Assembly: GCA_903828535.1 (NCBI GenBank)
Contig: CAIKMN010000019.1
Span: 1 to 64,000 of the forward strand
Length of the DNA: 64,000 bases
Reading direction: 5' to 3'
Source of the DNA: an uncultured Curvibacter sp.
GTDB taxonomy: Bacteria; Pseudomonadota; Gammaproteobacteria; Burkholderiales; Burkholderiaceae_C
Made by a program: the position numbers and the translations under genes
Shown: one piece after another, positions 54,437 to 62,566 of the stretch
How the letters are laid out: each line of letters opens with the position of its first letter
How positions within the stretch are numbered: the stretch's first letter is position 1
Notes under the pieces: model-generated
Told to the model about the DNA's origin: nothing
The model's input: only the letters and a program-made list of their open reading frames with translations
Database searches by the model: none

Positions 54437-55030
54437 CCAAACCGCCCTTTGACCCGCGTTTTATCAGCCATCGTTTTGGGACTGGTCGCCGGTTCTGCAC
54501 AAGCCCACACCGGCCACGGAGCCTCTGGTTTTTTTGAGGGGCTTTCACACCCCTTTGGTTTAGACCATTTGCTGGCCATGGTGGCGGTTGGCATTTGGTC
54601 TGTTTCGGCGTTGCCCGCGCAAAAGGTGGGGGCTGGCCCTGCCACTTTTCTGGCCAGCTTGCTTTTAGGTGCCGCTTTGGGCGCCATCGGCGTGACCGTA
54701 CCCTACCTGGAAAACATGGTCTCGCTCAGCGTGCTGGTCTTCGGCGCAATGCTCGTTTTGGCACCCGTGTCAATGACACCCCAATGGGGTCTGCCTCTGA
54801 TTGCCTTGGGAGCCGTCCTGCATGGCTTGGCCCATGGTTCAGAAAGCCCTGAATCAGGCTTTGCGGCTTATGCAGCGGGCTTTTTTCTGACCACTGCTGC
54901 CCTCCATGGCGGGGGCGTTATGGCTGCTGTGGGCCTGCGTCGTTGGTTGCCCAATTTGTCGGGGCGCATCACCGCTTTTCTAGGCATTTTGTTTGGCGGA
55001 ACGGGGCTGTATCTTTTTAGCCAAATTTAA
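54437..55030 (+). CDS. hupE: HupE/UreJ family membrane protein
   Basis: 197 residues from the ATG at 54437; a further in-frame ATG at 54401 would add 12 residues before the same signal peptide. Lead SAIVLGLVAGSAQA precedes the HTGHGASGF metal-binding start, then HPFGLDHLLAMVAVG (conserved HPxxGxDH) and five to six TM helices including LHGLAHGSE. The family imports nickel or cobalt for hydrogenase or urease; neither enzyme is in the window. Confidence 0.85.
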   Translation, partial: PNRPLTRVLSAIVLGLVAGSAQAHTGHGASGFFEGLSHPFGLDHLLAMVAVGIWSVSALPAQKVGAGPATFLASLLLGAALGAIGVTVPYLENMVSLSVLVFGAMLVLAPVSMTPQWGLPLIALGAVLHGLAHGSESPESGFAAYAAGFFLTTAALHGGGVMAAVGLRRWLPNLSGRITAFLGILFGGTGLYLFSQI

Positions 55031-55052
55031 GTTTTGAAGGAAAAAGCCTTCT

Positions 55053-55078
55053 CCTCACTGAACCTGTGAGGTGTTTTT
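55053..55078 (+). terminator. Intrinsic terminator after hupE
   Basis: CCTCAC (55053-55058) pairs with GTGAGG (55066-55071), then TGTTTTT. It begins 22 nt after the hupE stop. Confidence 0.75.
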
Positions 55079-55179
55079 GGCTTTTCGTCACCGTCATTTA
55101 AGCTCAGTGGTGTACTGTGCGCTTCAAGATCACGCCGTTGAGAATTCAAAAAAGTGCCCATTCAATTGACAATCATTCA

Positions 55180-57105
55180 ATGTTTCAATTAAAAGTTTAT
55201 AAATTCTTTATTTCGTTGTTCTTTTCGCTCTTTTTAATGGATCAGGCCATGTCCATTAATTTGAATAAAGGTTTGAATGATCACGATCAAGGCAATAGCA
55301 TTACCAATTTTGTGCTGACTGCAGAAAAAACCCATTATGCTGAAACGGGAACTTATGCTGAAGTCGAAAGTTATTGCCAAAAAATGGCCTCAAGTTTTCC
55401 CAATGCGGTGAGCTGCCAAACCCTGGGTCGCACATCAGAGGGTCGCAAAATTCAATACATGGTTATTTCCAAAAAAGGAATCCAAGCACCCCAAATTTCC
55501 CCAAAGAAGAAAGCCCCTGTTGTACTCATTATTGCAGGAACCCATGCGGGAGAAGTGGATGGAAAGGACGCCAGTCTTCTTTATTTCAGGGATCTAATGA
55601 CCAGCAAAAAACAAGACAACCCATTAAATCATTTAACCGTTATCTGGGTCCCTGTTTTTAACGTCGATGGTCATGAACACCGAGGTCGCTTTCATCGACC
55701 GAATCAGAATGGACCGTATGAACAAGGTGAAAGAGTCAACGGCAGACGTATTAATTTGGCGCGAGATTGGATGTTTGCTCAATCAGCAGAAATGAAAGGG
55801 ATGCTCGGCTTGGTAAAGGCCTGGGATCCCTCAGTTGTCGTTGATTTGCATGTCACGGATGGACTCCGATTCCGACATGACGTTTCAATTTCCGCCGCCC
55901 CTGATTTTGGCGGGGATTATCAATTAACTGAGGTCACCAGAGGTTTATTGGATGAGGTTCTTCAAAATTTGAAGCAAAGCGGCCACACACCGCTGGGTTT
56001 CTATCCACGCCTTAAAGACAAAGAAGATCCAAAAGCAGGCATGGTCTTGGATGTCGATAAACCTCGATTTGCCCATTCCTACGCGGCTTTTCGCAATCGA
56101 ATTGGCTTTTTAGTTGAAGACCATGCCTGGGAGCCTTATGCATCAAGAACAAAAACTTGCTTTGATACTTTGGATTCAATTCTAAAAACGATTGTTCTTC
56201 ATTCCAATCAAATTCTCCAAACCGAAACCTTTGCTGATCATGAAGCCAGCAAGTTAGCGGGTCGTTATTACGCGCTGGATTACGAGACCGATATCGACAG
56301 CGAAGTACCTCCCAAAAAAATTGAGCTGCTTGGCTATAAATACCAAATACTCGATCCGGCTCCGATTATTGGTGGGCGATTCATCAGTTATGACTTGACT
56401 CAAGAAGAACTGTGGCAAATTCCTTTTTATGATCAAGTGGCGCCCCTCAAGGAAACCATCACCACCTTACCAAGAGGGGGTTATCTCATACCGTCGGCAT
56501 GGACGGAGGTCGTCAAGCCTTATTTAGATTTGCACGGCATTAGATACAAGACCCTTCAATCCACAACGCAGCATGTTGAACTTCATGCTTACCACGTTGA
56601 TCCTTCGACCGTTGACTATGATTCGAGTAGCTTTCAAGGCCGCCAAAGAGTCGCCATACAAGGTGAATGGCAACCGCAGACAGATGCCCTCCAAAAGAAT
56701 TCCATTTTTGTCCCCATTGACCAGCCTAAAGCGCTCTTGGCGGTTCACTTACTCGAACCCATGGGGCCGGATTCGCTTTCAGCCTGGGGGCTTTTTAATA
56801 CGGCCTACGAAATCAATGACTACATGGCCAATCACCGTTCGCTTGAAGTGATTCGTTGGATGTATGAAGAGAATCCAAAAATCAAAGCGCTTTACGGTGA
56901 AAATTTGTTCAAAAAATTACCTCAAATCCGAAAAGACTATGAGCAACTATTAAGCAATGATGAGGGTTTTAGGCTTGACACCAATGCGCGTTTGGATTTT
57001 TGGATTTCTCGCCTGCCTCCACAAGACCCCTCTTTGAATATCTATCCCATCAAAAGAGTCGAAAAGCTGAATCAAAAAGCCCTGGTGTTCTTTTCTGCCC
57101 ACTGA
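55180..57105 (+). CDS. M14-family zinc carboxypeptidase-like exported protein
   Basis: 641 residues from the ATG at 55180 (a GTG at 55117 is an alternative; neither has a good ribosome site). Hydrophobic signal (KFFISLFFSLFL). The M14 zinc site is visible: HAGEVDG (HxxE) and, about 100 residues later, VVVDLHVTDG (His). A likely catalytic Glu is in FLVEDHAWEP. About 350 residues follow the peptidase domain without a recognised fold. Composition is visibly richer in A+T than all neighbours (many AAA, ATT, TTT codons), suggesting horizontal transfer. Substrate unknown; peptide or peptidoglycan amide are options. Confidence 0.75.
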   Translation: MFQLKVYKFFISLFFSLFLMDQAMSINLNKGLNDHDQGNSITNFVLTAEKTHYAETGTYAEVESYCQKMASSFPNAVSCQTLGRTSEGRKIQYMVISKKGIQAPQISPKKKAPVVLIIAGTHAGEVDGKDASLLYFRDLMTSKKQDNPLNHLTVIWVPVFNVDGHEHRGRFHRPNQNGPYEQGERVNGRRINLARDWMFAQSAEMKGMLGLVKAWDPSVVVDLHVTDGLRFRHDVSISAAPDFGGDYQLTEVTRGLLDEVLQNLKQSGHTPLGFYPRLKDKEDPKAGMVLDVDKPRFAHSYAAFRNRIGFLVEDHAWEPYASRTKTCFDTLDSILKTIVLHSNQILQTETFADHEASKLAGRYYALDYETDIDSEVPPKKIELLGYKYQILDPAPIIGGRFISYDLTQEELWQIPFYDQVAPLKETITTLPRGGYLIPSAWTEVVKPYLDLHGIRYKTLQSTTQHVELHAYHVDPSTVDYDSSSFQGRQRVAIQGEWQPQTDALQKNSIFVPIDQPKALLAVHLLEPMGPDSLSAWGLFNTAYEINDYMANHRSLEVIRWMYEENPKIKALYGENLFKKLPQIRKDYEQLLSNDEGFRLDTNARLDFWISRLPPQDPSLNIYPIKRVEKLNQKALVFFSAH

Positions 57106-57114
57106 GGGATGTCC

Positions 57115-57453
57115 TCAAGACGTTTTTCTGGAGCCCCAAATGCTGCTGCGTTGAAGGTCTCGGGCGTTGACGACGCACTCTTGCTTCAAACTGAACGAAC
57201 TGACTTTGTCGCAGTCGTACCAGTTGCCCAACGCCATGCCTTTGCAAAGGCTCTTCTTTTGGAAGCTGGCAATATTGCCGCACCAAGAGGTGTCTTTATT
57301 GGCTTTGGCATTGCAAACCGCGTTGTCATCCACATCCGTAATCGACGAGCAGCTCGGCGATGGCGGTGCTTTTTGGGACCAACTCAATGGAGGCATCAAC
57401 AGTAAGGCCAGCACCGCCCATTGCAGCGACCTGCCCAAAAGCCCGTTTGTCAT
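57115..57453 (-). CDS. Small Cys-rich secreted protein
   Basis: 112 residues from the ATG at 57453, with GAGG 9 nt upstream. Signal peptide to about residue 27 (AVLALLLMPPLSWSQ). The mature part has six or more regularly spaced cysteines (SCSSI, VCNAKA, WCGN, LCKGMA, DCDK, ECV), a pattern like small lysozyme-inhibitor-sized or disulphide-rich periplasmic proteins. No family recognised. It is convergent with the M14 peptidase (9-nt gap). Confidence 0.65.
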   Translation of the reverse strand: MTNGLLGRSLQWAVLALLLMPPLSWSQKAPPSPSCSSITDVDDNAVCNAKANKDTSWCGNIASFQKKSLCKGMALGNWYDCDKVSSFSLKQECVVNARDLQRSSIWGSRKTS

Positions 57454-57873
57454 TTGAAATTGCCTCAGAAAAAAATCCCGCACAAAAACCCAATTTGGTG
57501 CGTGCGCACCCAATTAAACCTTGTAGCCCCTAAAAAGAGCAGGAATGGGTGCGTTTTGTAATTAGGCGCCCATTCTGCAGCTTACAGATGCAATTTTCAT
57601 GACAAGCTGGATGGACTCAAAGCCTCATCGCGGTTCGTTTGAAAGGAACTTGGGCCAGTCTGAGTGCTGAATGTAAACCGATGTGTAGACGCCGGGTGAT
57701 CGGTAATTGATTTCGTAGGTGAAGTTGCCAAACAGGTCGTACAAGCGTGCCAATGGCAGGGCAGTTGCTTCATAAATCCATTTGAATTGAGCACCTGCAC
57801 CCTGTCAAGCGGGCTACAGTGGGGCGCCAGTGGTTCCGGTAAAGTTAAACGAATAAATTTTAAGGATGTATCC
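57454..57873. other. Gap between Cys-rich gene and SDR, with a gene relic
   Basis: Holds an imperfect inverted repeat GAATGGGTGC / GCGCCCATTC (57543-57552 / 57567-57576, 9 of 10 pairs) upstream of the Cys-rich gene, and the gene fragment listed at 57625-57804. TAAGGATG at 57860s is the SDR ribosome site. Nothing else was seen. Confidence 0.5.
57625..57804 (-). pseudogene. C-terminal fragment of an unidentified protein
   Basis: An open tail of 59 codons ends at TGA 57627-57625, preceded in frame by a stop and without a start codon. The encoded sequence is protein-like with many aromatic residues (FKWIYEATALPLARLYDLFG, then EINYRSPGVYTSVYIQHSDW). I do not recognise the family. It overlaps the 5' side of the SDR promoter region, so it is likely a deletion relic. 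Confidence 0.45.
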
Positions 57874-58782
57874 ATGAGCATTGATTTCAAAGGCCGCGTG
57901 GCCATCGTGACCGGCGCTGGTGGCGGCTTGGGCAAACAACACGCTTTGGCTTTGGCCGCTCGAGGCGCCAAAGTGGTGGTCAACGATTTGGGTGGCGATG
58001 TTCACGGCGTGGGCGGCTCCGTTTCGGCCGCACAAGCCGTGGTGGACGAAATTCGGGCCGCGGGCGGTGAGGCCATTGCCAATGGGGCCTCCGTGACCGA
58101 TTTTGAAGCCGTGCAACAAATGGTTCAGCAAACCCTGGACACCTGGGGTCGTGTCGACATTTTGGTGAACAACGCAGGCATCTTGCGCGACAAAAGTTTC
58201 GCGAAAATGGACTTGGCCGATTTCCGTTTGGTCATGGAGGTCCATGTCATGGGCTCAGTGAACTGCACCAAAGCCGTCTGGCCCCTCATGCAAGCTCAAA
58301 ACTATGGCCGCATCATGATGACCACCTCGTCCAGCGGCCTTTATGGCAACTTTGGTCAGGCCAATTACGGCGCCGCCAAGATGGCGCTCGTGGGCCTGAT
58401 GCAAACCCTGTCCATTGAAGGCGAAAAGCACAACATCCGCATCAACGCGCTGGCCCCCACCGCCGCCACCCGCATGACCGAAGGTCTGATGCCCGAGGCC
58501 GTTTTGAAAGCCTTAGAACCAACGGCCGTGGTGCCCGCCATGTTGGTCATGGTCAGCGAGGACGCGCCGAACCGCACCATATTGTGCGCCGGTGCGGGTG
58601 GTTTCGAGGCCGCTCAAATCACCTTGACCCAAGGCGTGTATTTGGGCATCGGCCCCGACACGCCCGAACGCTTGGCCGCCGCGCTGGAGCAAGTGACCGA
58701 TTCCTCAGGGGCCACCGTGCCTCAATCAGGTTCAGCGCAAGGCACCCTGGAAGTCGGCAAAGCGATGAAAGCGCATGGCTAG
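57874..58782 (+). CDS. Short-chain dehydrogenase/reductase, hydroxyacyl-CoA dehydrogenase-like
   Basis: 302 residues from the ATG at 57874 (TAAGGA upstream). Rossmann [16 protein letters not shown], catalytic S-Y-K ([20 protein letters not shown]) are intact. The extended [16 protein letters not shown] loop and [17 protein letters not shown] resemble the dehydrogenase domain of multifunctional enzyme 2 / (3R)-hydroxyacyl-CoA dehydrogenases. A role in beta-oxidation-like or polyketide-like chemistry is thus likely; substrate unknown. Confidence 0.85.
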   Translation: MSIDFKGRVAIVTGAGGGLGKQHALALAARGAKVVVNDLGGDVHGVGGSVSAAQAVVDEIRAAGGEAIANGASVTDFEAVQQMVQQTLDTWGRVDILVNNAGILRDKSFAKMDLADFRLVMEVHVMGSVNCTKAVWPLMQAQNYGRIMMTTSSSGLYGNFGQANYGAAKMALVGLMQTLSIEGEKHNIRINALAPTAATRMTEGLMPEAVLKALEPTAVVPAMLVMVSEDAPNRTILCAGAGGFEAAQITLTQGVYLGIGPDTPERLAAALEQVTDSSGATVPQSGSAQGTLEVGKAMKAHG

Positions 58783-58801
58783 AATCACGGCACGCCTGCC
58801 C

Positions 58802-59193
58802 ATGAAAAAACCCAAAGTCGCCTTGATCGCTCACGATGGCAAAAAAGCAGAGATGCTGGCACTTGCCGCCGAATACCAAGCCTTCCTTTCGGGTTGCACG
58901 CTTTGTGCGACTGGCACAACGGGCAGCCGTTTGGCGCAGTCCGTCGGCCTGACCATTGAGAAGCTCCTGAGCGGCCCCTTGGGAGGCGATTTGCAAATTG
59001 GCGCCCGCATCGCCGAGAACAACATGGATTTGGTTATTTTTTTACGCGACCCCATGACCTCTCAACCCCATGAACCAGACATCAATGCGCTGGTGCGTGC
59101 GATGTCCACAACATCCCTTGCGCCACCAACACGGCGTCCGCCAAATTGATGCTCGATTCATTCATGCTCAACTCATTGGCGGCCCCAACTTAA
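58802..59193 (+). pseudogene. mgsA: Methylglyoxal synthase, frameshifted near the C-terminus
   Basis: Converts dihydroxyacetone phosphate to methylglyoxal. From the ATG at 58802 the N-terminal 100 residues match MgsA with active-site H11, K15, D63, H90 and D93 at the E. coli spacing (offset 8). At 59093-59100 the sequence is GTGC twice. After it the reading frame gives an unrelated tail stopping at 59149. The next frame instead encodes [20 protein letters not shown] and stops at 59193, which is the conserved MgsA end. One lost GTGC unit restores the frame exactly (131 residues). So the present allele makes a 115-residue protein lacking the NIPxATN strand; it is probably inactive, or the base call is wrong. 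Confidence 0.85.
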
Positions 59194-59313
59194 TCGAAGG
59201 GTTCACCAAGGCTTTTATTGAAACAGTCCAAATGGACGGCTCATGTGGATTTTTCTTGCCAAAATTTCTGCTCAAGGCTACCTTCAGTAGAAACGCCAAC
59301 AGAGTCAGAGTCC

Positions 59314-59928
59314 ATGCCATTCTCCGTCCTTTTGATCGATGACCACCAGCTGTTTCGCCACGGTTTGGAAATGCTGATTCAATCAGAGTGGAAGGAGGCG
59401 CAGGTTTTCCACGCTGACGCCATGGAGGCCGTTTGGCACTCGGACACACCCCGACCTGATGTGGTTCTATTGGATGTGAAATTGCAGGGGCTGAATGGCT
59501 TAGAGAGCATCAAGTTACTGCATTTGCGTTGGCCGGGACTGCCCATCATCATGATCTCCTCCGACGCTTCAAGTGCCACGGTCAAGCACTCCTTGGACAA
59601 AGGGGCCGTGGGTTTTGTTTCTAAAGCCAGCAACAGCGAAACCATCTTTGCCGCCCTTCGCGCCGCCTTGAATCCCCATTTGACCCCCGATGAAAAGGCC
59701 ACCGAAGCAGCGCGTGATCTGGCGCCAAATTCGAACCCGCTGACCGTTCGCCAAGTCGAAGTGCTGACGTTCATCAACCAGGGCCTGACGAACAAAGCCA
59801 TCGCCAGAAAATTATTCATCTCTGAAAATACAGTGCGGGGCCATGTGCAGTTGTTGCTCACGGCACTGAAAGCGACCAGTCGATCAGAAGCCGTCTTCAA
59901 CGCCCGCAATCTGGGGCTGATTGATTAG
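59314..59928 (+). CDS. LuxR/NarL-type response regulator
   Basis: 204 residues from the ATG at 59314. Receiver domain with acidic pair LLIDDHQ and phosphoacceptor Asp in DVVLLDVKLQGLNG; conserved Thr/Ser and Lys (SSDASS; GFVSKAS). C-terminal LuxR HTH (LTVRQVEVLTFINQGLTNKAIARKL...TVRGHVQLLL). Its last 4 nt overlap the convergent hybrid kinase gene, the likely partner. Confidence 0.88.
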   Translation: MPFSVLLIDDHQLFRHGLEMLIQSEWKEAQVFHADAMEAVWHSDTPRPDVVLLDVKLQGLNGLESIKLLHLRWPGLPIIMISSDASSATVKHSLDKGAVGFVSKASNSETIFAALRAALNPHLTPDEKATEAARDLAPNSNPLTVRQVEVLTFINQGLTNKAIARKLFISENTVRGHVQLLLTALKATSRSEAVFNARNLGLID

Positions 59929-61691
59929 CGCGCCTTCACTTTGAGGCCCATGGCCTGGGTCAAGGTGGCGTAAAGTTGATCGGGCAACAGGGGCTTGTGC
60001 AGCAGTTCAATGCCCGCCTCTTTGGCTTCATGAAACACCCTGGGCGATGTGTCACCTGTAATGACCACGGCAGGGATGCCGGCTCCAAAGGCCTCTCGAA
60101 GTTGCTTGATGGCTTGAATGCCCGACCGGTTTTCTCTGAGCATGTAATCACTCAGAATCACATCGGGTCGTTGTTTTTCGGCGCTGACCTTGGCCTCGTT
60201 CAGGTTGGCGACCACATCGCATTCACAGCCCATCTCGAACAAAATTTGTCGAATGGCATCGCGCACAAACGCGTCATCGTCAATGGCCAAGACCCGAATT
60301 TTTCCAAATTCTGAGAGCGCCTTGATCGGCTTGGGCTGAAGCACCTGGTCGTCGGCTTGGGATTTAGGAATCAAGACGCTGAACACACTGCCCCGACCCC
60401 ATTGTGATTTGAGCTGGATGCGCAAGCCCAGAAGTCCGACCAAGCCTTTGACAATCGCCAGCCCCAAACCAAGGCCTTTGGCCCGATCGCGTTCGGGGTT
60501 ATCAATCTGGCGAAACTCTTCGTAGATACACTCCTGTTCCGATTCGGCAATGCCCACCCCGGTGTCCCAAATCTGGACCGAAACAAAGTCACCTTTGGAA
60601 CGACAGGCCACCAAAATGCCACCCTGTTGCGTATAACGAATCGCGTTCGAGATCAGGTTTCTAAAAATCAACTCCATCAACGCGGGGTCGGACGCCACCA
60701 AAAAATCCGACTCGCGTGTTCGGTAATAAAGGTCTTTGGCGTTGGCTTGGGGGGCAAATTCAGGTTCGAGTTTATCGATGAGGTTTTGCAGCTTGAAGGT
60801 CTGGATTTGAGGTTGTACCGCCCCCGCTTCGATGCGAGAGTAATCCAACAAGGCGTCGAGCATGCCCGAGAAAGATTGGGTCACCGTGACGGCACTTTTC
60901 AAAATGCCCTTCAATTCAGGGGCGGTATTTTTGCGGGACAGTAACTCATGGTAGAGGCCCAAGGCATGAATGGGTTGCCTCAGATCGTGGCTGGCAGCGG
61001 CCAAAAATCGAGACTTGGCCAAATGTGCTTCAACGGCTTCTTTAAATGCCAGTTTGGTTTTATGGGACTCCTGGGTCAACAGCTCGAGCAAACCCGTGTT
61101 TTCATGCCGCAGGTCGAAAGACTCTTTGAGTGAGGCATAAATATTCCTGACCAAGCGTTGCAGAATGAGGACGCACGCCACTGCTGCAATCGATAAGGAG
61201 TAGTTGGTGATGCCGCCCAGATAAAAATACCTAGGAATGACCGACAAATACTCCGCCCATATAAACGCGGAAAAAACGCCTGGCACCGGCGATAACAAAA
61301 TCAACGTGGCAATGGCCACGCCATTGATGACCGTGTTGATAAAGATAGAAAGGGCATCCGATGTTTCCTGGTACATGCCGACCCAAATCAAGAGTCCCCA
61401 AACAGCCCCATAAAGCACATTCAGCAATCTGAATTCTTGGTAAATCCGGTTCAGATTCAAGGGATTTTCTTGAGCCAACCAAAAACGGGCGCGAACACAA
61501 TGCGCCCACTTGAGGGCTGCACAGCCCAGTCCCCAGAGGCCCAAATTCAGCGTGGATACCGAGCCATACAAACAGGCCACCACCAAAAACGTCAACAAAA
61601 ATGCAGGCAAAAATGACCCGCTCACATTTTTGAGCATGAGCTTCACTTCGTGTTCGCGAAGCGTGGGTTGGTGATTTTTAAATAATGCCAC
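59925..61691 (-). CDS. Hybrid sensor histidine kinase with C-terminal receiver
   Basis: 588 residues. Five to six N-terminal TM segments (about 25-190) with short loops, so probably a membrane-embedded sensor. HisKA with AAASHDLRQPIHALG, HATPase with N box (RNLISNAIRYT), G1 DTGVGI and G2 KGLGLGLAIVK; then a receiver domain (VLAIDDDAFVRDA, phosphoacceptor in VILSDYMLRENRSG, VVITGDTSP, LLHKPL). The receiver has no output domain and may modulate or relay. Tail-to-tail with the LuxR regulator. Confidence 0.9.
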   Translation of the reverse strand: MALFKNHQPTLREHEVKLMLKNVSGSFLPAFLLTFLVVACLYGSVSTLNLGLWGLGCAALKWAHCVRARFWLAQENPLNLNRIYQEFRLLNVLYGAVWGLLIWVGMYQETSDALSIFINTVINGVAIATLILLSPVPGVFSAFIWAEYLSVIPRYFYLGGITNYSLSIAAVACVLILQRLVRNIYASLKESFDLRHENTGLLELLTQESHKTKLAFKEAVEAHLAKSRFLAAASHDLRQPIHALGLYHELLSRKNTAPELKGILKSAVTVTQSFSGMLDALLDYSRIEAGAVQPQIQTFKLQNLIDKLEPEFAPQANAKDLYYRTRESDFLVASDPALMELIFRNLISNAIRYTQQGGILVACRSKGDFVSVQIWDTGVGIAESEQECIYEEFRQIDNPERDRAKGLGLGLAIVKGLVGLLGLRIQLKSQWGRGSVFSVLIPKSQADDQVLQPKPIKALSEFGKIRVLAIDDDAFVRDAIRQILFEMGCECDVVANLNEAKVSAEKQRPDVILSDYMLRENRSGIQAIKQLREAFGAGIPAVVITGDTSPRVFHEAKEAGIELLHKPLLPDQLYATLTQAMGLKVKAR

Positions 61692-61729
61692 AGTGAAGTT
61701 TTAAGGGCACCCAAGTGGATGGTTGCGGA

Positions 61730-61876
61730 TTATGGGCCACTCAATTCAACCTCATCACAGGTATTTTTCACGCCCGTGTGGGTATTTTTGGCACTGGCGT
61801 GCGTATTGATGCTAAGCAGCGTCACCGCCACAATGAAGTTAAGACCAATCAGGAATCCGTAGACTGAAGTTTTCAT
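61730..61876 (-). CDS. 48-residue exported peptide (possible small gene)
   Basis: A short frame from the ATG at 61876 to the TAA at 61730-61732. It encodes a clear signal-peptide-like start (MKTSVYGFLIGLNFIVAVTL) with cleavage likely after THASA, leaving about 19 residues with one Cys (NTCDEVELSGP). The upstream sequence is ATGAGAAAAA, a weak ribosome site. It sits between the kinase gene and the VOC gene, all on the minus strand. No family recognised; coding status is plausible but unproven. Confidence 0.45.
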   Translation of the reverse strand: MKTSVYGFLIGLNFIVAVTLLSINTHASAKNTHTGVKNTCDEVELSGP

Positions 61877-61978
61877 TTTTTCTCATTTGTCGATAACAGG
61901 GACCAGAGAAATTTAACGAAACACAATGTCCTCGCATAGCGAAACTCATCAAAACCACCCATCAAGACTGTTTCGTTT

Positions 61979-62368
61979 TTACTTGAATGAGTGCAGCCCC
62001 ACCGCATTACCCTCAGTGTCGCCAATGATGGCAATGTACCCATCAGGTCCAATCGGCCATTTGGCTTTAAAAACGTGTCCTCCGTTTTTGAGGGCGCGCT
62101 CAGATTGAACCTCACAATCCTCGCAATGAAAATAAACCAAGGTCCCTTCCAAGGAAGGTTTGCGCAAAGGGTGCTGCATCAGTGCCCCCACCGCGCCATT
62201 CCCCGGCATGCCGCCAGGAAAGCGGTAAGCTTCAAAGATGCCGTCGTTGGGCTCCGGCAATAAGGCATAACCCAAAACAGCCTCATAGAATGCTTTGGCC
62301 CTGGGCAAATCATTCACATAGATTTCGAACCAGGTGATGGGATTCGTCGAATTCTGAGTTGTTGACAT
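61979..62368 (-). CDS. VOC (glyoxalase/bleomycin-resistance) family protein
   Basis: 129 residues; AAGGAAG precedes the ATG. One pair of beta-alpha-beta-beta-beta modules: ITWFEIYVNDLPRAKAFYEAVLGY...and VYFHCEDCEVQSERALKNGGHVF...IIGDTEGNAVGLHS. Acts as a dimeric metal-site or binding protein; substrate unknown. A link with methylglyoxal metabolism (mgsA at 58802) is tempting but VOC proteins are diverse. Confidence 0.82.
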   Translation of the reverse strand: MSTTQNSTNPITWFEIYVNDLPRAKAFYEAVLGYALLPEPNDGIFEAYRFPGGMPGNGAVGALMQHPLRKPSLEGTLVYFHCEDCEVQSERALKNGGHVFKAKWPIGPDGYIAIIGDTEGNAVGLHSFK

Positions 62369-62566
62369 GCGGCTTCCTTCTTCATTTGAGTCTTTCGATT
62401 ATCCATTTCGATGATCAAATACGAAGGCGCTTGAGTCTCGCACTATCATCTTCGCTGCGATTTTATCTACGGTTCATCTGGCATCAGGGCCTTAGCAGGG
62501 CATCCCCAAATTGAATGCCCCCTACCTGAATGAACTTTTCCCAAAAATTTTTGAGCGAGTTAATCA

